Assembly: GCA_949289005.1 (NCBI GenBank)
Contig: CASEMQ010000070.1
Location: 1-64,000, forward strand
Length of the DNA stretch: 64,000 nucleotides
Origin: an uncultured Lentisphaeraceae bacterium
GTDB lineage: Bacteria > Verrucomicrobiota > Kiritimatiellia > RFP12 > DVOR01
Direction of reading: 5' to 3'
Positions 1-9,066 of this stretch are shown here, in pieces (position 1 is the stretch's first letter; every line of letters starts with the position of its first letter). The position numbers and the translations under genes are program-made. The notes beneath the pieces were generated by a model. It saw only the letters and a list, made by a program, of their open reading frames with translations. It searched no databases and was not told the origin of the DNA.

Positions 1-1315
1 CGGCCTCGAGCGCGGCGGCGCGCTCGCCGTGGAGGCGCTCGGCCTCGGCGGCCTCGGCGGTGAGGCGCTCGCGGCGCAGGAGCCGCTCCTGGCGCTCCGC
101 GTCCGCCCGCGCCAAAATCTGTTGCCAGCGGGTCTGCCGGCGGTCGCAATCGGCCAACGCGTCGCGAGCCTCCTGCAAGTCGGCGCGGGCGGCGTCCAAG
201 TCGGCCTTGCGGGCGTCGAAGGCCTCCTGCGCCTCGTCCAGCAAGCCTTGCAACGTCTCGCGTTCGTCCTCGAAGTCCTCGGTGCCGGGGGTGGCCTCCT
301 GCTCGCGCCCGGCGGCTTCGAGGCGTTCGCGCGCCTCGGCGATTTCGCGTTCCAGCCCCTCGGCCCAGGCGCGATACTCGGCCATGCGTGCCTGGTTGGT
401 CTTGACGGTCTCCTGCGCGTGGGCATGGCGGGCGGCCGCGGCGGCAGTCTCCTCGGAGAGTTTCGCGATGGCCTCCTCGTTGGCCTGGATGCGGGCGTTG
501 GCTGAGGCGATGGCGCGCTCGCCGGCCTCGGCCTCGGCCTGGATGGAGAGGATGCGGTTGCCGGCCTCCGCCACGCGCAACCCCTCGGTGGCGATGGCCT
601 CCTCCAACGTCGCGGCCTGCCGTTTGGCCAAGGCCAGGTCAAGCCCGCGCAACCCGGCGCGAAGTTCCCGGGCGCGGGCGGCCTTCTCGGCCTGCCGCTG
701 TAACTGGTTGGCCTGGCGGCGCAACTCGCGCAGCAAATCGTTCAGCCGCGTGAGATTTTCCTCCGTCTGCGCGATTTTGCGGAGCGCCTCGCGCCGATCC
801 GCGCGGAACTTCGTGACCCCCGCGGCCTCCTCGAAAACGGCGCGGCGATCCTCCGGGCGCGACGAGAGAATCGCGTCGATCTGCCCCTGCGCCATCACCG
901 AATAGCTCGCCGTGCCCACGCCCGTGCCCATGAACAGCCGCTGGATGTCCTTCAGCCGACAAGGCGTCTTGTTCAGGAAATAGGCATTCGTGCCGTCGCG
1001 ATAGGCCCGCCGCGCGATAGACACCTCCGCGTGCTCCGTGCCCAACGTCGCCTCGCAATCGGCGAAGACCAACGTCGCCTCCGCCATGCCCAACGGCTTG
1101 CGCGTGTCCGTGCCGTTGAAAATCAAATCCTGCATCTTCGCGCACCGCAACGCGCTCGGCCGCTGCTCCCCCAACACCCACCGAATGGCATCCGAGACAT
1201 TGCTCTTCCCGCAACCGTTCGGCCCCACAATGGCAATCATCCCCGGCTCGAACACCAACCGTGTCCGCTCCGCGAAACTCTTGAACCCAAAAATCTCCAG
1301 TGCCTTGAGATACAT
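1..1315 (-). CDS. smc: Chromosome segregation ATPase SMC, N-terminal part (cut by window edge)
   Basis: The leftward reading frame starts at ATG 1315-1313 and stays open to base 1, so only about 438 N-terminal residues are visible. The N-terminus has the SMC pattern (MYLKALEIFGFKSFAERT) and a Walker A motif GPNGCGKSN at residues 31-39. It is followed by the head region with VMAQGQID and EEAAGVTKF, then a long Ala/Glu/Arg-rich stretch from about residue 170 that fits the first coiled-coil arm. SMC proteins are ATP-driven dimers that organise and segregate the chromosome with ScpA and ScpB. The hinge, second coil and Walker B lie outside the window. The start is chosen by homology; no Shine-Dalgarno sits at a usable distance, and a promoter -10 lies only 7 nt before the ATG, so the mRNA may be leaderless. 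Confidence 0.95.
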   Translation of the reverse strand, partial: MYLKALEIFGFKSFAERTRLVFEPGMIAIVGPNGCGKSNVSDAIRWVLGEQRPSALRCAKMQDLIFNGTDTRKPLGMAEATLVFADCEATLGTEHAEVSIARRAYRDGTNAYFLNKTPCRLKDIQRLFMGTGVGTASYSVMAQGQIDAILSSRPEDRRAVFEEAAGVTKFRADRREALRKIAQTEENLTRLNDLLRELRRQANQLQRQAEKAARARELRAGLRGLDLALAKRQAATLEEAIATEGLRVAEAGNRILSIQAEAEAGERAIASANARIQANEEAIAKLSEETAAAAARHAHAQETVKTNQARMAEYRAWAEGLEREIAEARERLEAAGREQEATPGTEDFEDERETLQGLLDEAQEAFDARKADLDAARADLQEARDALADCDRRQTRWQQILARADAERQERLLRRERLTAEAAEAERLHGERAAALEA

Positions 1316-1322
1316 CCCCTCT

Positions 1323-1331
1323 ATTCTAGCA
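1323..1331 (-). promoter_or_regulatory. Extended -10 promoter of smc
   Basis: On the minus strand TGC is followed directly by TAGAAT (1328-1323), an extended -10 element. The ATG of smc begins 7 nt downstream, so transcription should start at or next to the start codon. No clear -35 is seen. Confidence 0.6.
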
Positions 1332-1380
1332 AATCCCCCCCCGATCCGTGCCCGCACCCACGCCCGATTCGGTCCAGAGA

Positions 1381-1406
1381 TTGACAAAATGGGGGGGTGG
1401 TATAGT
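1381..1406 (+). promoter_or_regulatory. Promoter of the small PEP-CTERM gene
   Basis: TTGACA (1381-1386) and TGG-TATAGT (-10 at 1401-1406) precede the small secreted protein gene. The spacing of 14 bp is shorter than usual, but the TGG makes an extended -10, which tolerates a poor -35. It is divergent from the smc promoter. Confidence 0.6.
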
Positions 1407-1460
1407 GGTGCGCGTCAAAACTCTTTTCGGGGTGTTCCCGAAAGAAAGGAAATGCGAACA

Positions 1461-1962
1461 ATGCGTAAACAACTCCTCGCGATTCTCGCCATCGGCCTCT
1501 GCGCCGCCAACTTGAAGGCCATCTCCGTGCCTTGGGAAACCTGCCCGCAGGACGGTGACAACGAAGCCCATTACACGTGGTCGAACACTATCGGTTCCGG
1601 GAAACAGTCGATTTTTGAGGTCTCGTTCGACTATTCCGTCAATGCCGGAGCCACCCCATGGTGGATATAAGGCAGACATCTCCATCTTCATCAACGGCGT
1701 CGAGGTCTTCGCGTTGGGCGGAAGCGTCTCCGGTCAATCCGGGTACGATTGGACGGATCTTACCGTAGGCGAGGACTTGCGTGGCGATGAAGGTTCCGGT
1801 TTCACGCTGTCAGACGTCGCCGTCAAAGGCGCGTACTACACGGATACAAGCCTTGATGTTATCGAGATTGCCAACGAGGTTTACGTGTTGCCCGAGCCAA
1901 CCGCCTTGGCGCTTTTGGCGTTGGGTGTGGCCGGGGTGGCGCTTCGCCGCCGCGCGGCCTGA
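1461..1962 (+). pseudogene. Small secreted PEP-CTERM-like protein, frameshifted
   Basis: A short gene in two frames. The first part starts at ATG 1461 (AAGGA 10 nt upstream; ATG 1452 is in frame but too close to it). It encodes a signal peptide (MRKQLLAILAIGLCAANLKA) and about 50 more residues before a TAA at 1668-1670. The second part, one frame over, continues smoothly (GGYKADISIFINGVEVFALGG) to 1962 and ends in VLPEPTALALLALGVAGVAL plus RRRAA: a PEP motif, hydrophobic helix and basic tail, the hallmark of PEP-CTERM sorting signals. Dropping one base near 1660 joins the halves into one protein of about 166 residues. The cause may be a true mutation or an assembly error. PEP-CTERM proteins are exported and processed by an exosortase; none is in this window. 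Confidence 0.7.
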
Positions 1963-1985
1963 AAGCACCGCTGCACGTGTCCCTT

Positions 1986-2011
1986 GCCCCCGGCACCCCG
2001 GGGGCATTTTT
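1986..2011 (+). terminator. Rho-independent terminator after the PEP-CTERM gene
   Basis: GCCCCCGG and CCGGGGGC form an 8-bp stem with a CACC loop (1986-2005), followed by ATTTTT. It lies 24 nt after the stop codon of the PEP-CTERM gene and before the converging polA end. Confidence 0.8.
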
Positions 2012-2067
2012 GTGCAAGGTTACAGACAGGTCTTCGACAGCGCGCGGTGCGGCGGCTGCCATGCACG

Positions 2068-4776
2068 TCAGTGAGCGGCGAGCCAGTCGTCGCCGATGCC
2101 GATGGAGACGGAAAGCGGCACAGGGAGGGAGATTACGTGTTCCATGGCTTCGCGGATGAGGGGTTGGACGGTGGCAATCTCGTTTTCGGGGACATCGAAA
2201 AGGAGTTCGTCGTGGATTTGCAGGATCATCTGCGTGCGGAGGCCGCGTGCGCGGAGGGCGTCGTCGATGCGCACCATCGCGAACTTGATGATGTCTGCGG
2301 CGGTGCCTTGGATGGGCATGTTGATGGCCATGCGCTCGGCGGACTGGCGCGTGCTGGCGTTGCGCGAGGTGAGGTCGGGAAGGGGACGGCGGCGGCCGAA
2401 GAGCGTCTGCGCGTAGCCGCGCGCGCGAGCCTCGTCCACGGTGCGCCCCATGTAGGCGTGAACGGCGGGATATTGGGCGAAGTAGGCGTCGATGAGCGCC
2501 TGGGCCTCCTTGCGCGGGATGCGCAGGCGCGAGGCCAGCCCGAAGGAGGAGATGCCGTAGATGATGCCGAAGTTGACCATTTTGCAATGGTTGCGCTGGC
2601 GGGGCGTGACGGCTTCGAGGGGCACGCCGAAGACGACGGAGGCCGTTTGCGCGTGGATGTCCTCCCCGCGGCGGAAGGCATCGATCATGCGTGTGTCGCC
2701 GCTCATGGCGGCCATCAGGCGCAGCTCCACCTGGGAATAGTCGGCGGAGAGCAGTTTCCACCCCGGGCCGCGCGCGACGAAGGCGGCGCGAATGCGTTGG
2801 CCGCGTTCGGAGCGAACGGGGATGTTCTGCAGGTTGGGATCGGAGGATGAGAGGCGCCCGGTGTCGGTGAAGGTTTGGTTGAAGGTGGTGTGGATGCGCC
2901 CGTCCGCGGGGTCGACATGGTCGGGCAGGCGATCCACATAGGTGTTCTTGAGTTTGATGCAGGCGCGCCAGTCCAGAAAGAGGTCGACGACGGGGTGCCT
3001 GTCGCGCAGTTTGAGGAGCAGTTCCTCGTTGGTGGGGAATTGCCCGCGCGCGGTGCGGCGGACGGTTGGGTCGAGGTTGAGCCGCCCGAAGAGGAATTCG
3101 CCCATCTGCTTGGGCGAGGCCAGATTGACGCCCGCGCCCGTGTATTCTCGGATGGCCTGCTCCAGACGGACGAGTTCGCCCTCGATTTCCTGGCGGACGC
3201 GGCGGAGCGCGGTGCCGTCAATCCTCACGCCCGTGCGCTCCATGCGCAGGAGCACGCCCGCCAAGGGTTCCTCGCATTCCGTGAGCAAACGGGTCAGCCC
3301 CATTGCCTCGATGCGCGGCATGAGGGCTTGGTGGAGGCGTAGGGCCACGTCGGCATCCTCGGCGGCGTAGTCCAGGATGGCGGCGGGGGGCAGGTCGGCC
3401 ATGTTCGCCGAGGCACCCTCGCCCAGCAAGGCTGCGATGGCGATGGGCGTGTAGTTCAGGACGGATTCGGCCGCGGCGTCCAACGTGTGGCGGTCGGAGG
3501 GGGCGACGAGGTAATGCTCCAGCAGGGTGTCATGGAGCGGGCCTTTCATGTCGATGCCAAGCGCGGACAGGAAGGCGCGGTCGAACTTCAGGTTGTGCCC
3601 CACCTTGGCGACGGTCTCGGATTGGAAGAGGGGGAGGAAGGGCGCGAGCGCCTCGCGTTGCGCCTCGGCGCCTTCCGGCAAGGGCACGTACCATGCCTTG
3701 CCGCCCGCCACGGCAAAGGAGCAGCCGACCAGACGGTCGGTGCGCGGGTGCAGGCCGGTCGTCTCGGTGTCGAAGCCAACCAACGCTTCGCGGAGAAGCG
3801 CCTCGGCAAGCGCCGCGCGCGCCTCCGCGGTTTCCGCCAACCGATAATCGTGCGGCGTGTCGGCCAAGGTGGCGTGGCGCCGAGTGGCGGGTGTCTCCGG
3901 CGCGGCGTCCAGGGCGATGTTGAGGCGGATGGCGACTTGGCGCAACTCGAACTTTGCCAAGACGGGCGCCAAGGTATCGGCGTTGGGCGGCGCCAAGCGC
4001 AGGTCGTCGAGCGAGAGCGCGAGGGGCACGTCGCGCACGATGGTGACCAACCGTTTGCTGAGGCGCGCCTCGTCCAGATGGGCGCGGAGCGTTTCGCCCG
4101 CGCGGCCGGGGATGTCGTCTGCCGCGGCCAAGAGGGCATCGAGCGAGCCGTGGTCGCGCAGGAGTTTGGCGGCGGTTTTGGGGCCGATGCCCGGCACGCC
4201 GGGGATGTTGTCGCTCGCGTCGCCGGCGAGCGCGAGGTAATCGACCATTTGCGCGGGAGCGGCGAGTCCCCAGTGGGTGCAGATGGCCTCGGCCGTGAGG
4301 GGTGCCTCATCGCCGGGGTGGAGGATGGCGACGTTGGGGCCGGCGAGCTGGCCGAGGTCTTTGTCGGGCGTGGCGATGACCACCGCGAAGCCCTCGGCCA
4401 CGGCGCGTTCGGCAAGGGTGCCCATCACGTCGTCGGCCTCGAAGCCCTCGGCCGTCACGGTGCGGATACCCCAAGCGTCGGCCAATTCGCGCGATTGGTC
4501 GATGGCGGCGGCGATGTCCTCGGGCATTTTCTCGCGTTGGGCCTTGTAGGGGGCGTAGAGACGATGGCGGAAGGTCGGCGCATGGCTCTCCGCCGCCACG
4601 GCCAGGTGGGTCGGGCGGAAGATGCGGAGGAGTTGCTCCAACGTGTTGGCGAAGAGCGAGACAGACGAGGTGTTGATCCCGGAGGCCGTCCGTCTCGGTT
4701 TCTTCAGGAAGACGAAGTGGCCGCGATAGAGGATGGGCATGAGGTCCACCAGGAAGAGGGTGCCTTTCGGGGTCAT
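2068..4776 (-). CDS. polA: DNA polymerase I
   Basis: A 902-residue three-domain enzyme for replication primer removal and repair. The 5' nuclease domain (about 1-290) has FEADD near 112 and TPDKDLGQL near 136. The 3'-5' proofreading domain (about 315-490) is intact, with DTETTG at 336-341, GHNLKFD at 393-399 and DYAAEDAD at 469-476. The polymerase domain (about 500-902) has motif A DYSQVELR (679-686), the O-helix RNHCKMVNFGIIYG (728-741) and motif C HDE (855-857). All catalytic carboxylates appear present; many PolA homologues have lost the proofreading residues. AAAGGAA lies 6 nt before the ATG, which overlaps the stop of the upstream membrane protein gene as ATGA, so polA is likely translated as the last member of a leftward operon. 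Confidence 0.97.
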   Translation of the reverse strand: MTPKGTLFLVDLMPILYRGHFVFLKKPRRTASGINTSSVSLFANTLEQLLRIFRPTHLAVAAESHAPTFRHRLYAPYKAQREKMPEDIAAAIDQSRELADAWGIRTVTAEGFEADDVMGTLAERAVAEGFAVVIATPDKDLGQLAGPNVAILHPGDEAPLTAEAICTHWGLAAPAQMVDYLALAGDASDNIPGVPGIGPKTAAKLLRDHGSLDALLAAADDIPGRAGETLRAHLDEARLSKRLVTIVRDVPLALSLDDLRLAPPNADTLAPVLAKFELRQVAIRLNIALDAAPETPATRRHATLADTPHDYRLAETAEARAALAEALLREALVGFDTETTGLHPRTDRLVGCSFAVAGGKAWYVPLPEGAEAQREALAPFLPLFQSETVAKVGHNLKFDRAFLSALGIDMKGPLHDTLLEHYLVAPSDRHTLDAAAESVLNYTPIAIAALLGEGASANMADLPPAAILDYAAEDADVALRLHQALMPRIEAMGLTRLLTECEEPLAGVLLRMERTGVRIDGTALRRVRQEIEGELVRLEQAIREYTGAGVNLASPKQMGEFLFGRLNLDPTVRRTARGQFPTNEELLLKLRDRHPVVDLFLDWRACIKLKNTYVDRLPDHVDPADGRIHTTFNQTFTDTGRLSSSDPNLQNIPVRSERGQRIRAAFVARGPGWKLLSADYSQVELRLMAAMSGDTRMIDAFRRGEDIHAQTASVVFGVPLEAVTPRQRNHCKMVNFGIIYGISSFGLASRLRIPRKEAQALIDAYFAQYPAVHAYMGRTVDEARARGYAQTLFGRRRPLPDLTSRNASTRQSAERMAINMPIQGTAADIIKFAMVRIDDALRARGLRTQMILQIHDELLFDVPENEIATVQPLIREAMEHVISLPVPLSVSIGIGDDWLAAH

Positions 4777-5183
4777 GGGCGGTTCCTTTCGACTGCGGCT
4801 TCAGGGGCGGCGCGCCAACGGGTCGCCAGCTCGCCCAACGGCACCGTGAGCGGGTCGGGCGGAAGCGCGTTGCCCAGCCGCGCGCGCAGGGCACGGAGCA
4901 GGCGCGCCGGCTCGTTCTCGTCATAGACGCAATGCGTGGGGTAGAGCGTGAGATAGACGGTCATGGGCGTGACGGCGGGCGGCAGCCGGCGAGCCCAGCC
5001 GCGCCGGAGCGCGAAGGCGCGCTCGAAGGCCGCGAGGAACGGGTCGTCTTCCGGCGCCCAGGCGGGGTCGGGCGTGGCGGGGAAGGCGCGGCGGAAGCGC
5101 CGCCGCTGCGCGCCGCGATTCCACTGCCAGATGATCAGGGTCACGGCCACGAGCGCGAGCAGATAGAGCAGGGTGCGGGTCAT
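4773..5183 (-). CDS. Small membrane-anchored protein of unknown function
   Basis: 136 residues from ATG 5183, with GGAGA 8 nt upstream. The N-terminus is one clear membrane helix (MTRTLLYLLALVAVTLIIWQ) followed by an Arg-rich stop-transfer segment (NRGAQRRRFRRAF). The rest is soluble and contains two patches of long hydrophobic and Tyr-rich sequence (MTVYLTLYPTHCVYD). No known family is recognised. It sits between a zinc-ribbon protein and polA with 4-base overlaps on both sides, so the three are translationally coupled; a shared function is not implied by the sequence. An in-frame upstream ATG exists, but it would add an Arg/Pro-rich extension that overlaps the neighbour and is rejected. Confidence 0.75.
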   Translation of the reverse strand: MTRTLLYLLALVAVTLIIWQWNRGAQRRRFRRAFPATPDPAWAPEDDPFLAAFERAFALRRGWARRLPPAVTPMTVYLTLYPTHCVYDENEPARLLRALRARLGNALPPDPLTVPLGELATRWRAAPEAAVERNRP

Positions 5184-5782
5184 GGGGCAAATCTCCGAAA
5201 ACGCTTGACGCGGCCGCGCGGGCGGCGGGCGTGCGCCGGGCGGCGCAGAACGCGCACGGGCGTGCGCACGCCGTGTTCCAGCCACTCCGCCACACGTTGG
5301 CGCACCTCGGGGAGCGCCGCCTCCGTGAGGGGAGGCTCGACGATGGGCAACAGGTCTCCTGACGCGCGTTCTTCGTAAAGATGGACGGTGCGCCCCGTCT
5401 CGTCACGCGACATTTGCCGCTCGACGAGCCGCTTGCCGCGCTCCAGAAGCAGGGCGAGGACGTAGATGGCCGCACGGTCGCGCGGGTCGCCGCGCCCGAG
5501 TGCCGCCCGGAGCACGGCGTCGGCGTTGGGGTGGGGGGTGCGGGGGGAGGCGGCGTCTGCCTTGGGCGGGGCGTCCGGCACGGTGAAGGGCCAAGCCGCG
5601 GAGGCGCCGCGGCGTGCCTCAGGCGGGAGCGCGGCATGGCAGGCCGCGCAGAGATCGTGCCGCACGTAGCCCTCGCCCGCGGGGTCGGGCGTAAGCAGGG
5701 AGAAGCCGGAGTCGCCGGGCGCGAAGGGTGCGCCGCAGCGGGTACATCGTCCCGAACGGGGCTTCAGTCGCCAATCCGCCAT
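5180..5782 (-). CDS. Putative zinc-ribbon protein
   Basis: 200 residues starting MADWRLKPRSGRC. Two CxxC pairs (CTRCG near residue 14, CAACH near residue 45) are spaced like a zinc ribbon and lie in a region that also holds a conserved-looking HDLC segment. The middle is Pro/Ala-rich and the C-terminal half is charged and helical (LERGKRLVERQM), with an extremely basic tail. A metal-binding, nucleic-acid-contacting role would fit, but this is inference. The start lies 4 nt after the stop of the AsmA-like gene and the stop overlaps the next start (ATGA), so it belongs to the same leftward operon. The Shine-Dalgarno is weak, consistent with coupling. Confidence 0.7.
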   Translation of the reverse strand: MADWRLKPRSGRCTRCGAPFAPGDSGFSLLTPDPAGEGYVRHDLCAACHAALPPEARRGASAAWPFTVPDAPPKADAASPRTPHPNADAVLRAALGRGDPRDRAAIYVLALLLERGKRLVERQMSRDETGRTVHLYEERASGDLLPIVEPPLTEAALPEVRQRVAEWLEHGVRTPVRVLRRPAHARRPRGRVKRFRRFAP

Positions 5783-5786
5783 GTTC

Positions 5787-8700
5787 TCAACGCCCGAAGA
5801 GCCCGCGCAGGGCGTTTTCCAGGTTGTCTGCGGCCTCTTTTCCGGCCTTCTCGCCGGCCTTTCGGCCTTCCTCGCCGCCCTTTTTGCGGAGCGCCTTGCC
5901 GAGGCGTTCGGAGAGTTTTTCGGAGAGTTTTTCGGAGGCCTTGTCGATGGCGGCGTCCGCTGCGGCGGTGGAGAGGGCGCGGACGAGCGCGTCGGTCTCG
6001 ATGGCGGGCTTGTCGATGGTTCCGGTGACGGGGAGCGCCAAGGTGATGCCGTCGCCGACCTTGGGGGCGTTGACGGTGAGGGTGTAGTCGAGCGCGCGGG
6101 TGGAAAGGGTGGTGGCGCCCTCACAGGAGACGCGCACGGCACCGATCCGCATGTCGATGGGGGCGCAGGTCACGATGCCCTTTGTGACGCGTACGGTGAA
6201 GTCTTGGTCGGGCAAGGTCGCGGTGCGGTCTTTTTGCTTGAGCAGGGCGAGCACGGTGGCGAGCGTGCTGTTCGGGGAAAGGGAGACGCCGTGGGTGAGC
6301 AGGCGCAAGTGAGCCGTGAGATCTGCCATCGGGTCTTTGCCCAAGGTCATGGAGAGCGCCTCGCAGACGACGTCCACGGTGCCGGATGGGGTGGCGGAGC
6401 CCTTGAGCAGGGGGTTGACGGCGCCGAGCCCGGCGTCGAGCATGGCTTGGGTGAGGCCCACGCCGTCGAGCAACTTGGCGCCTTGCGGGATGGTCAGCAC
6501 ATAGGGCTCGGCGGCGACGGCGATGCGTGGCGCGAGGCGAACCTTGCCGCCGTTGAGGGCGACTTCCGCGTCGAGCGCCACCTGCGCGTCGGCCAAGGTG
6601 AGCGTGGCTTGGCCGTTGGGGATGTCGAGGCCGGGGAGCGTGACGCGGTCGAAGGCCAACGACGCCTCGGCGGTGCCCTCGTTCAGGATGCCAGGGAGCC
6701 CTGTCAGCACGGGCGCCTCGAAACGGAAGGGGCGGGCATGTCGGCCGGCGATGGCAAGGCCCATTTCGCGGTAGGGATCCATGAAGGGCAGCCCCCAGAT
6801 GGCCGCGAAGTCGGGCGTGAGGGTGCCCTCCAACGACACGCGACCCGATTCTGTCGCGAAGGCGCCGGTGGCGGTCACGGCCGCGTAGGGCAAGGTCAGC
6901 GTGAAGTCTCGCAGCGCATAGCCCGCCTCGGTGCCATCGGCCTCGACCTTGAGCGTGAGGGGCGCGATGGCGAGTTTGGGCTGTTTGGGCAGGGTCACGT
7001 CGAGTGCCTTGGAGACGAGCGCGAGCGTCACGCGCGGGATAGGGCTTTCGGAGGCGGCGGCCTTCACCGCGAAATCCAACGTACCCGCGACCTTCGGCAG
7101 GGCGGTATCCCTGTCGCCGGGCGTCAGCCATTTTTCCAACGCGTGCGCCGGGGTGAGCGTGCCGGTGAGCGCGGCGACGACGGCCTGCCCGAGCGGTTTG
7201 CTGAGCGCGTAGTCGGCCGTGCCTGCCACCGTGGCGACGGGCGTGGTGAGCGTGAGGTCGCGCACCTTCACGGCGGCGCCGTCGAATTGCGCCTTGAGCG
7301 CGCCTTCGAGCAGGGAAGGCTCCGCGATGGCGAGCGGCGCGGCGGCGTAGTCCACGTCGCGCAGGGCAAAGGTTACGTCGGCCTGCACGGCCTTGGGGGA
7401 GCCGCTTGCCTTGGTGTTGAGGTAGAAGGCGCCTTTCTTCAGGCCCGGCACGCCAAGGTAGGCGGTCAACGCGGACAGGTCGCTCGTCACGCCCACTTGG
7501 AGGGAGCCGACCTCCTGTGCTTGCGCATCCACCTGCCCGGCCTTTGCTGTGAGCGCGAGCAAGTCCTTGGACCGGGTTTGCACGCGTGCGGTCATTCCGA
7601 AGACATTCCGCGCGGACTTGGCCTCCAACGCGACCGTCAGCGGCCCCGGCAACGCCGCCTCGCCGACGAAGGGCCGCAACACCTCCAGCAACGGCGAGCT
7701 CTCGATCTTCGCGGCAAGCGCCCCGTTCTCCATCGTGCCTTGCCCCTGCACGGAGACGCCGGGCAACGCAAGCGTGAGCGTCTCGATGCGGGCGGCGAGC
7801 GGGTTGGCGGGGTCCACCTCGGCCGCCAGCGCGACCCTGGGGTCGAGGGCGAGCGGCTTGCCCTGCACGGCACAGGCGAGGTTTTGGGTGCCCAGGTTCG
7901 CGGAGACGGCCAACGCGCCGAGCGCCTTGCCATTGCCCGCCTCGGCGGAAAGGCTCAGTTTGCCGGACTTCACCTCCAATCCCTCGGTCTTGACGCCAAA
8001 GGGCGCGGCAAAGGCCAACGCGCCCGGCAGGTCAATCGTGGCATTGGCCTTCACGGCCGGCCAAGCCGCCCCCTTGTGCGCTTCCGCGGCGACCTGCACG
8101 GCGAGCCACGGCGCGTCGAGCGTCGCGGCGGCCGTGGTGAAGAAGTCGTTGATGGCCTTGGCCGCGGTCAGCTCCCGCGCCGAGGGCAACACGGCCTCCG
8201 CCCCGAGGGTCACGCCCTGCGCCGTGCCTTTGGCCGAGACGGCGATGGGCGCGTCAAACGACGCCATCTCCACGCTTGCGCGTTCGACGGTCGCCAACGG
8301 CGCGGGCAGCCCCGCCATCGCGAAGGAGGCGTTCGTGACGGCGAGCGAGACGGAGACCTCCCAGGCCGGCAGAAGGATGGGTGCCTTTTCCGCGGGCGAC
8401 GCGGTGGGTGCCGGTGCGGGCGCGGGTTCGCCTCCCGCCTCCGACTTGGCGGGTGCGGGCGAAGGCGGCGCATAGGTCACCTCGGGCGTGTCCACCTCCA
8501 CCGCCACCGTCATCTTCCCGACCGGCAACAAGTCCGACAGCGCGCCGAGGCGCACGCGTTTCACACGCGCGTCGATGCCTTGCCGCGGGTCGCGGTAGCG
8601 AATGCCCTCGAGCGCCTGTTCCCCGAACCACGCGAAGTCCCAATCCGCGATTTCCACGCTCGCCGGGGCGAGCGCGTCATTGACCTTGCCCAGGACAAGC

Positions 8701-8843
8701 CCGCGCACGGCCCCCGTGGAGAGCAACGCGGGCAACGCCAACACCAACGCGACCAGAACGCAGAGCACGCCGACAATCCAAGCGAGCGCCCGCAACCCGC
8801 GCCGCTTGGGGCGGGGCGCATTGACCGGTTTCGTGAAGTCCAT
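5787..8843 (-). CDS. AsmA-like outer-membrane biogenesis protein
   Basis: 1018 residues. After a short basic cytoplasmic start (PRPKRRGLR) there is one membrane helix at about 20-43 (LAWIVGVLCVLVALVLALPA). A very long periplasmic region follows, made of repeating beta-strand motifs typical of AsmA/DUF748-type proteins, such as VEIADWDFAWFGEQALEGIRY near the start and KITLALPVTGTI-like repeats near the end (LPVTGTIDKPAIETDAL). The C-terminal 60 residues are a charged helix with K/E repeats. AsmA-like proteins form hydrophobic-groove bridges thought to move phospholipids between membranes or to modulate outer-membrane assembly. The gene has its own extended -10 promoter and AAAGGAA about 11 nt before the ATG. 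It heads the operon that ends with polA. Confidence 0.8.
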   Translation of the reverse strand: MDFTKPVNAPRPKRRGLRALAWIVGVLCVLVALVLALPALLSTGAVRGLVLGKVNDALAPASVEIADWDFAWFGEQALEGIRYRDPRQGIDARVKRVRLGALSDLLPVGKMTVAVEVDTPEVTYAPPSPAPAKSEAGGEPAPAPAPTASPAEKAPILLPAWEVSVSLAVTNASFAMAGLPAPLATVERASVEMASFDAPIAVSAKGTAQGVTLGAEAVLPSARELTAAKAINDFFTTAAATLDAPWLAVQVAAEAHKGAAWPAVKANATIDLPGALAFAAPFGVKTEGLEVKSGKLSLSAEAGNGKALGALAVSANLGTQNLACAVQGKPLALDPRVALAAEVDPANPLAARIETLTLALPGVSVQGQGTMENGALAAKIESSPLLEVLRPFVGEAALPGPLTVALEAKSARNVFGMTARVQTRSKDLLALTAKAGQVDAQAQEVGSLQVGVTSDLSALTAYLGVPGLKKGAFYLNTKASGSPKAVQADVTFALRDVDYAAAPLAIAEPSLLEGALKAQFDGAAVKVRDLTLTTPVATVAGTADYALSKPLGQAVVAALTGTLTPAHALEKWLTPGDRDTALPKVAGTLDFAVKAAASESPIPRVTLALVSKALDVTLPKQPKLAIAPLTLKVEADGTEAGYALRDFTLTLPYAAVTATGAFATESGRVSLEGTLTPDFAAIWGLPFMDPYREMGLAIAGRHARPFRFEAPVLTGLPGILNEGTAEASLAFDRVTLPGLDIPNGQATLTLADAQVALDAEVALNGGKVRLAPRIAVAAEPYVLTIPQGAKLLDGVGLTQAMLDAGLGAVNPLLKGSATPSGTVDVVCEALSMTLGKDPMADLTAHLRLLTHGVSLSPNSTLATVLALLKQKDRTATLPDQDFTVRVTKGIVTCAPIDMRIGAVRVSCEGATTLSTRALDYTLTVNAPKVGDGITLALPVTGTIDKPAIETDALVRALSTAAADAAIDKASEKLSEKLSERLGKALRKKGGEEGRKAGEKAGKEAADNLENALRGLFGR

Positions 8844-8867
8844 AAAGCCAGATTCCTTTCGGGCACA

Positions 8868-8876
8868 AGTATAGCA
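8868..8876 (-). promoter_or_regulatory. Extended -10 promoter of the AsmA-like gene
   Basis: TGC followed by TATACT (8873-8868, minus strand), 24 nt before the ATG. The bases upstream (to about 9000) form a repeat shared with the rnr promoter near 42.8 kb. Confidence 0.65.
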
Positions 8877-8998
8877 AATGAGTGGGCAGAGAACAGCGAA
8901 CAGTGAACAGGACGCCCCTGCGGGGCGACGGTGGGGCCGAGCGCGTTTGGTTCGCCACCGGCGTGCAGAGAACAGCGGACTGCGGACAGGGCGTCGTC
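8868..8998 (-). repeat. Promoter-bearing repeat with heptamer array, copy 1
   Basis: Read on the minus strand, this region has the palindrome GTCGCCCCGCAGGGGCGTC, then tandem heptamers (CTGTTCA, CTGTTCG, CTGTTCT, CTGCCCA, CTCATTT), then GCTATACT, which is the -10 of the AsmA-like gene. The same order, with the same flanking GGCGAnCCnAACGC block, occurs at 42735-42879 in front of rnr. Both copies point toward the gene they precede. Confidence 0.7.
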
Positions 8999-9021
8999 CG
9001 CGCCTCCGAACGGTCGAAATG

Positions 9022-9030
9022 TGGTAGACT
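9022..9030 (+). promoter_or_regulatory. Extended -10 promoter of the malic enzyme gene
   Basis: AATGTGG-TAGACT, -10 hexamer at 9025-9030. The AATGTGGTA core is the same as in the promoters of purL and the exonuclease. The leader to the ATG is about 36 nt between hexamer and start. No -35 is seen. Confidence 0.6.
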
Positions 9031-9066
9031 GTGCGGCGATTTTCATCGAACGAAAGGAGTGGCGCG

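Noticed and set aside
3487-4926. 479-residue rightward frame opposite polA
   Set aside because: Composition is Gly/Arg-rich with no motifs; the polA motifs on the other strand are unmistakable.
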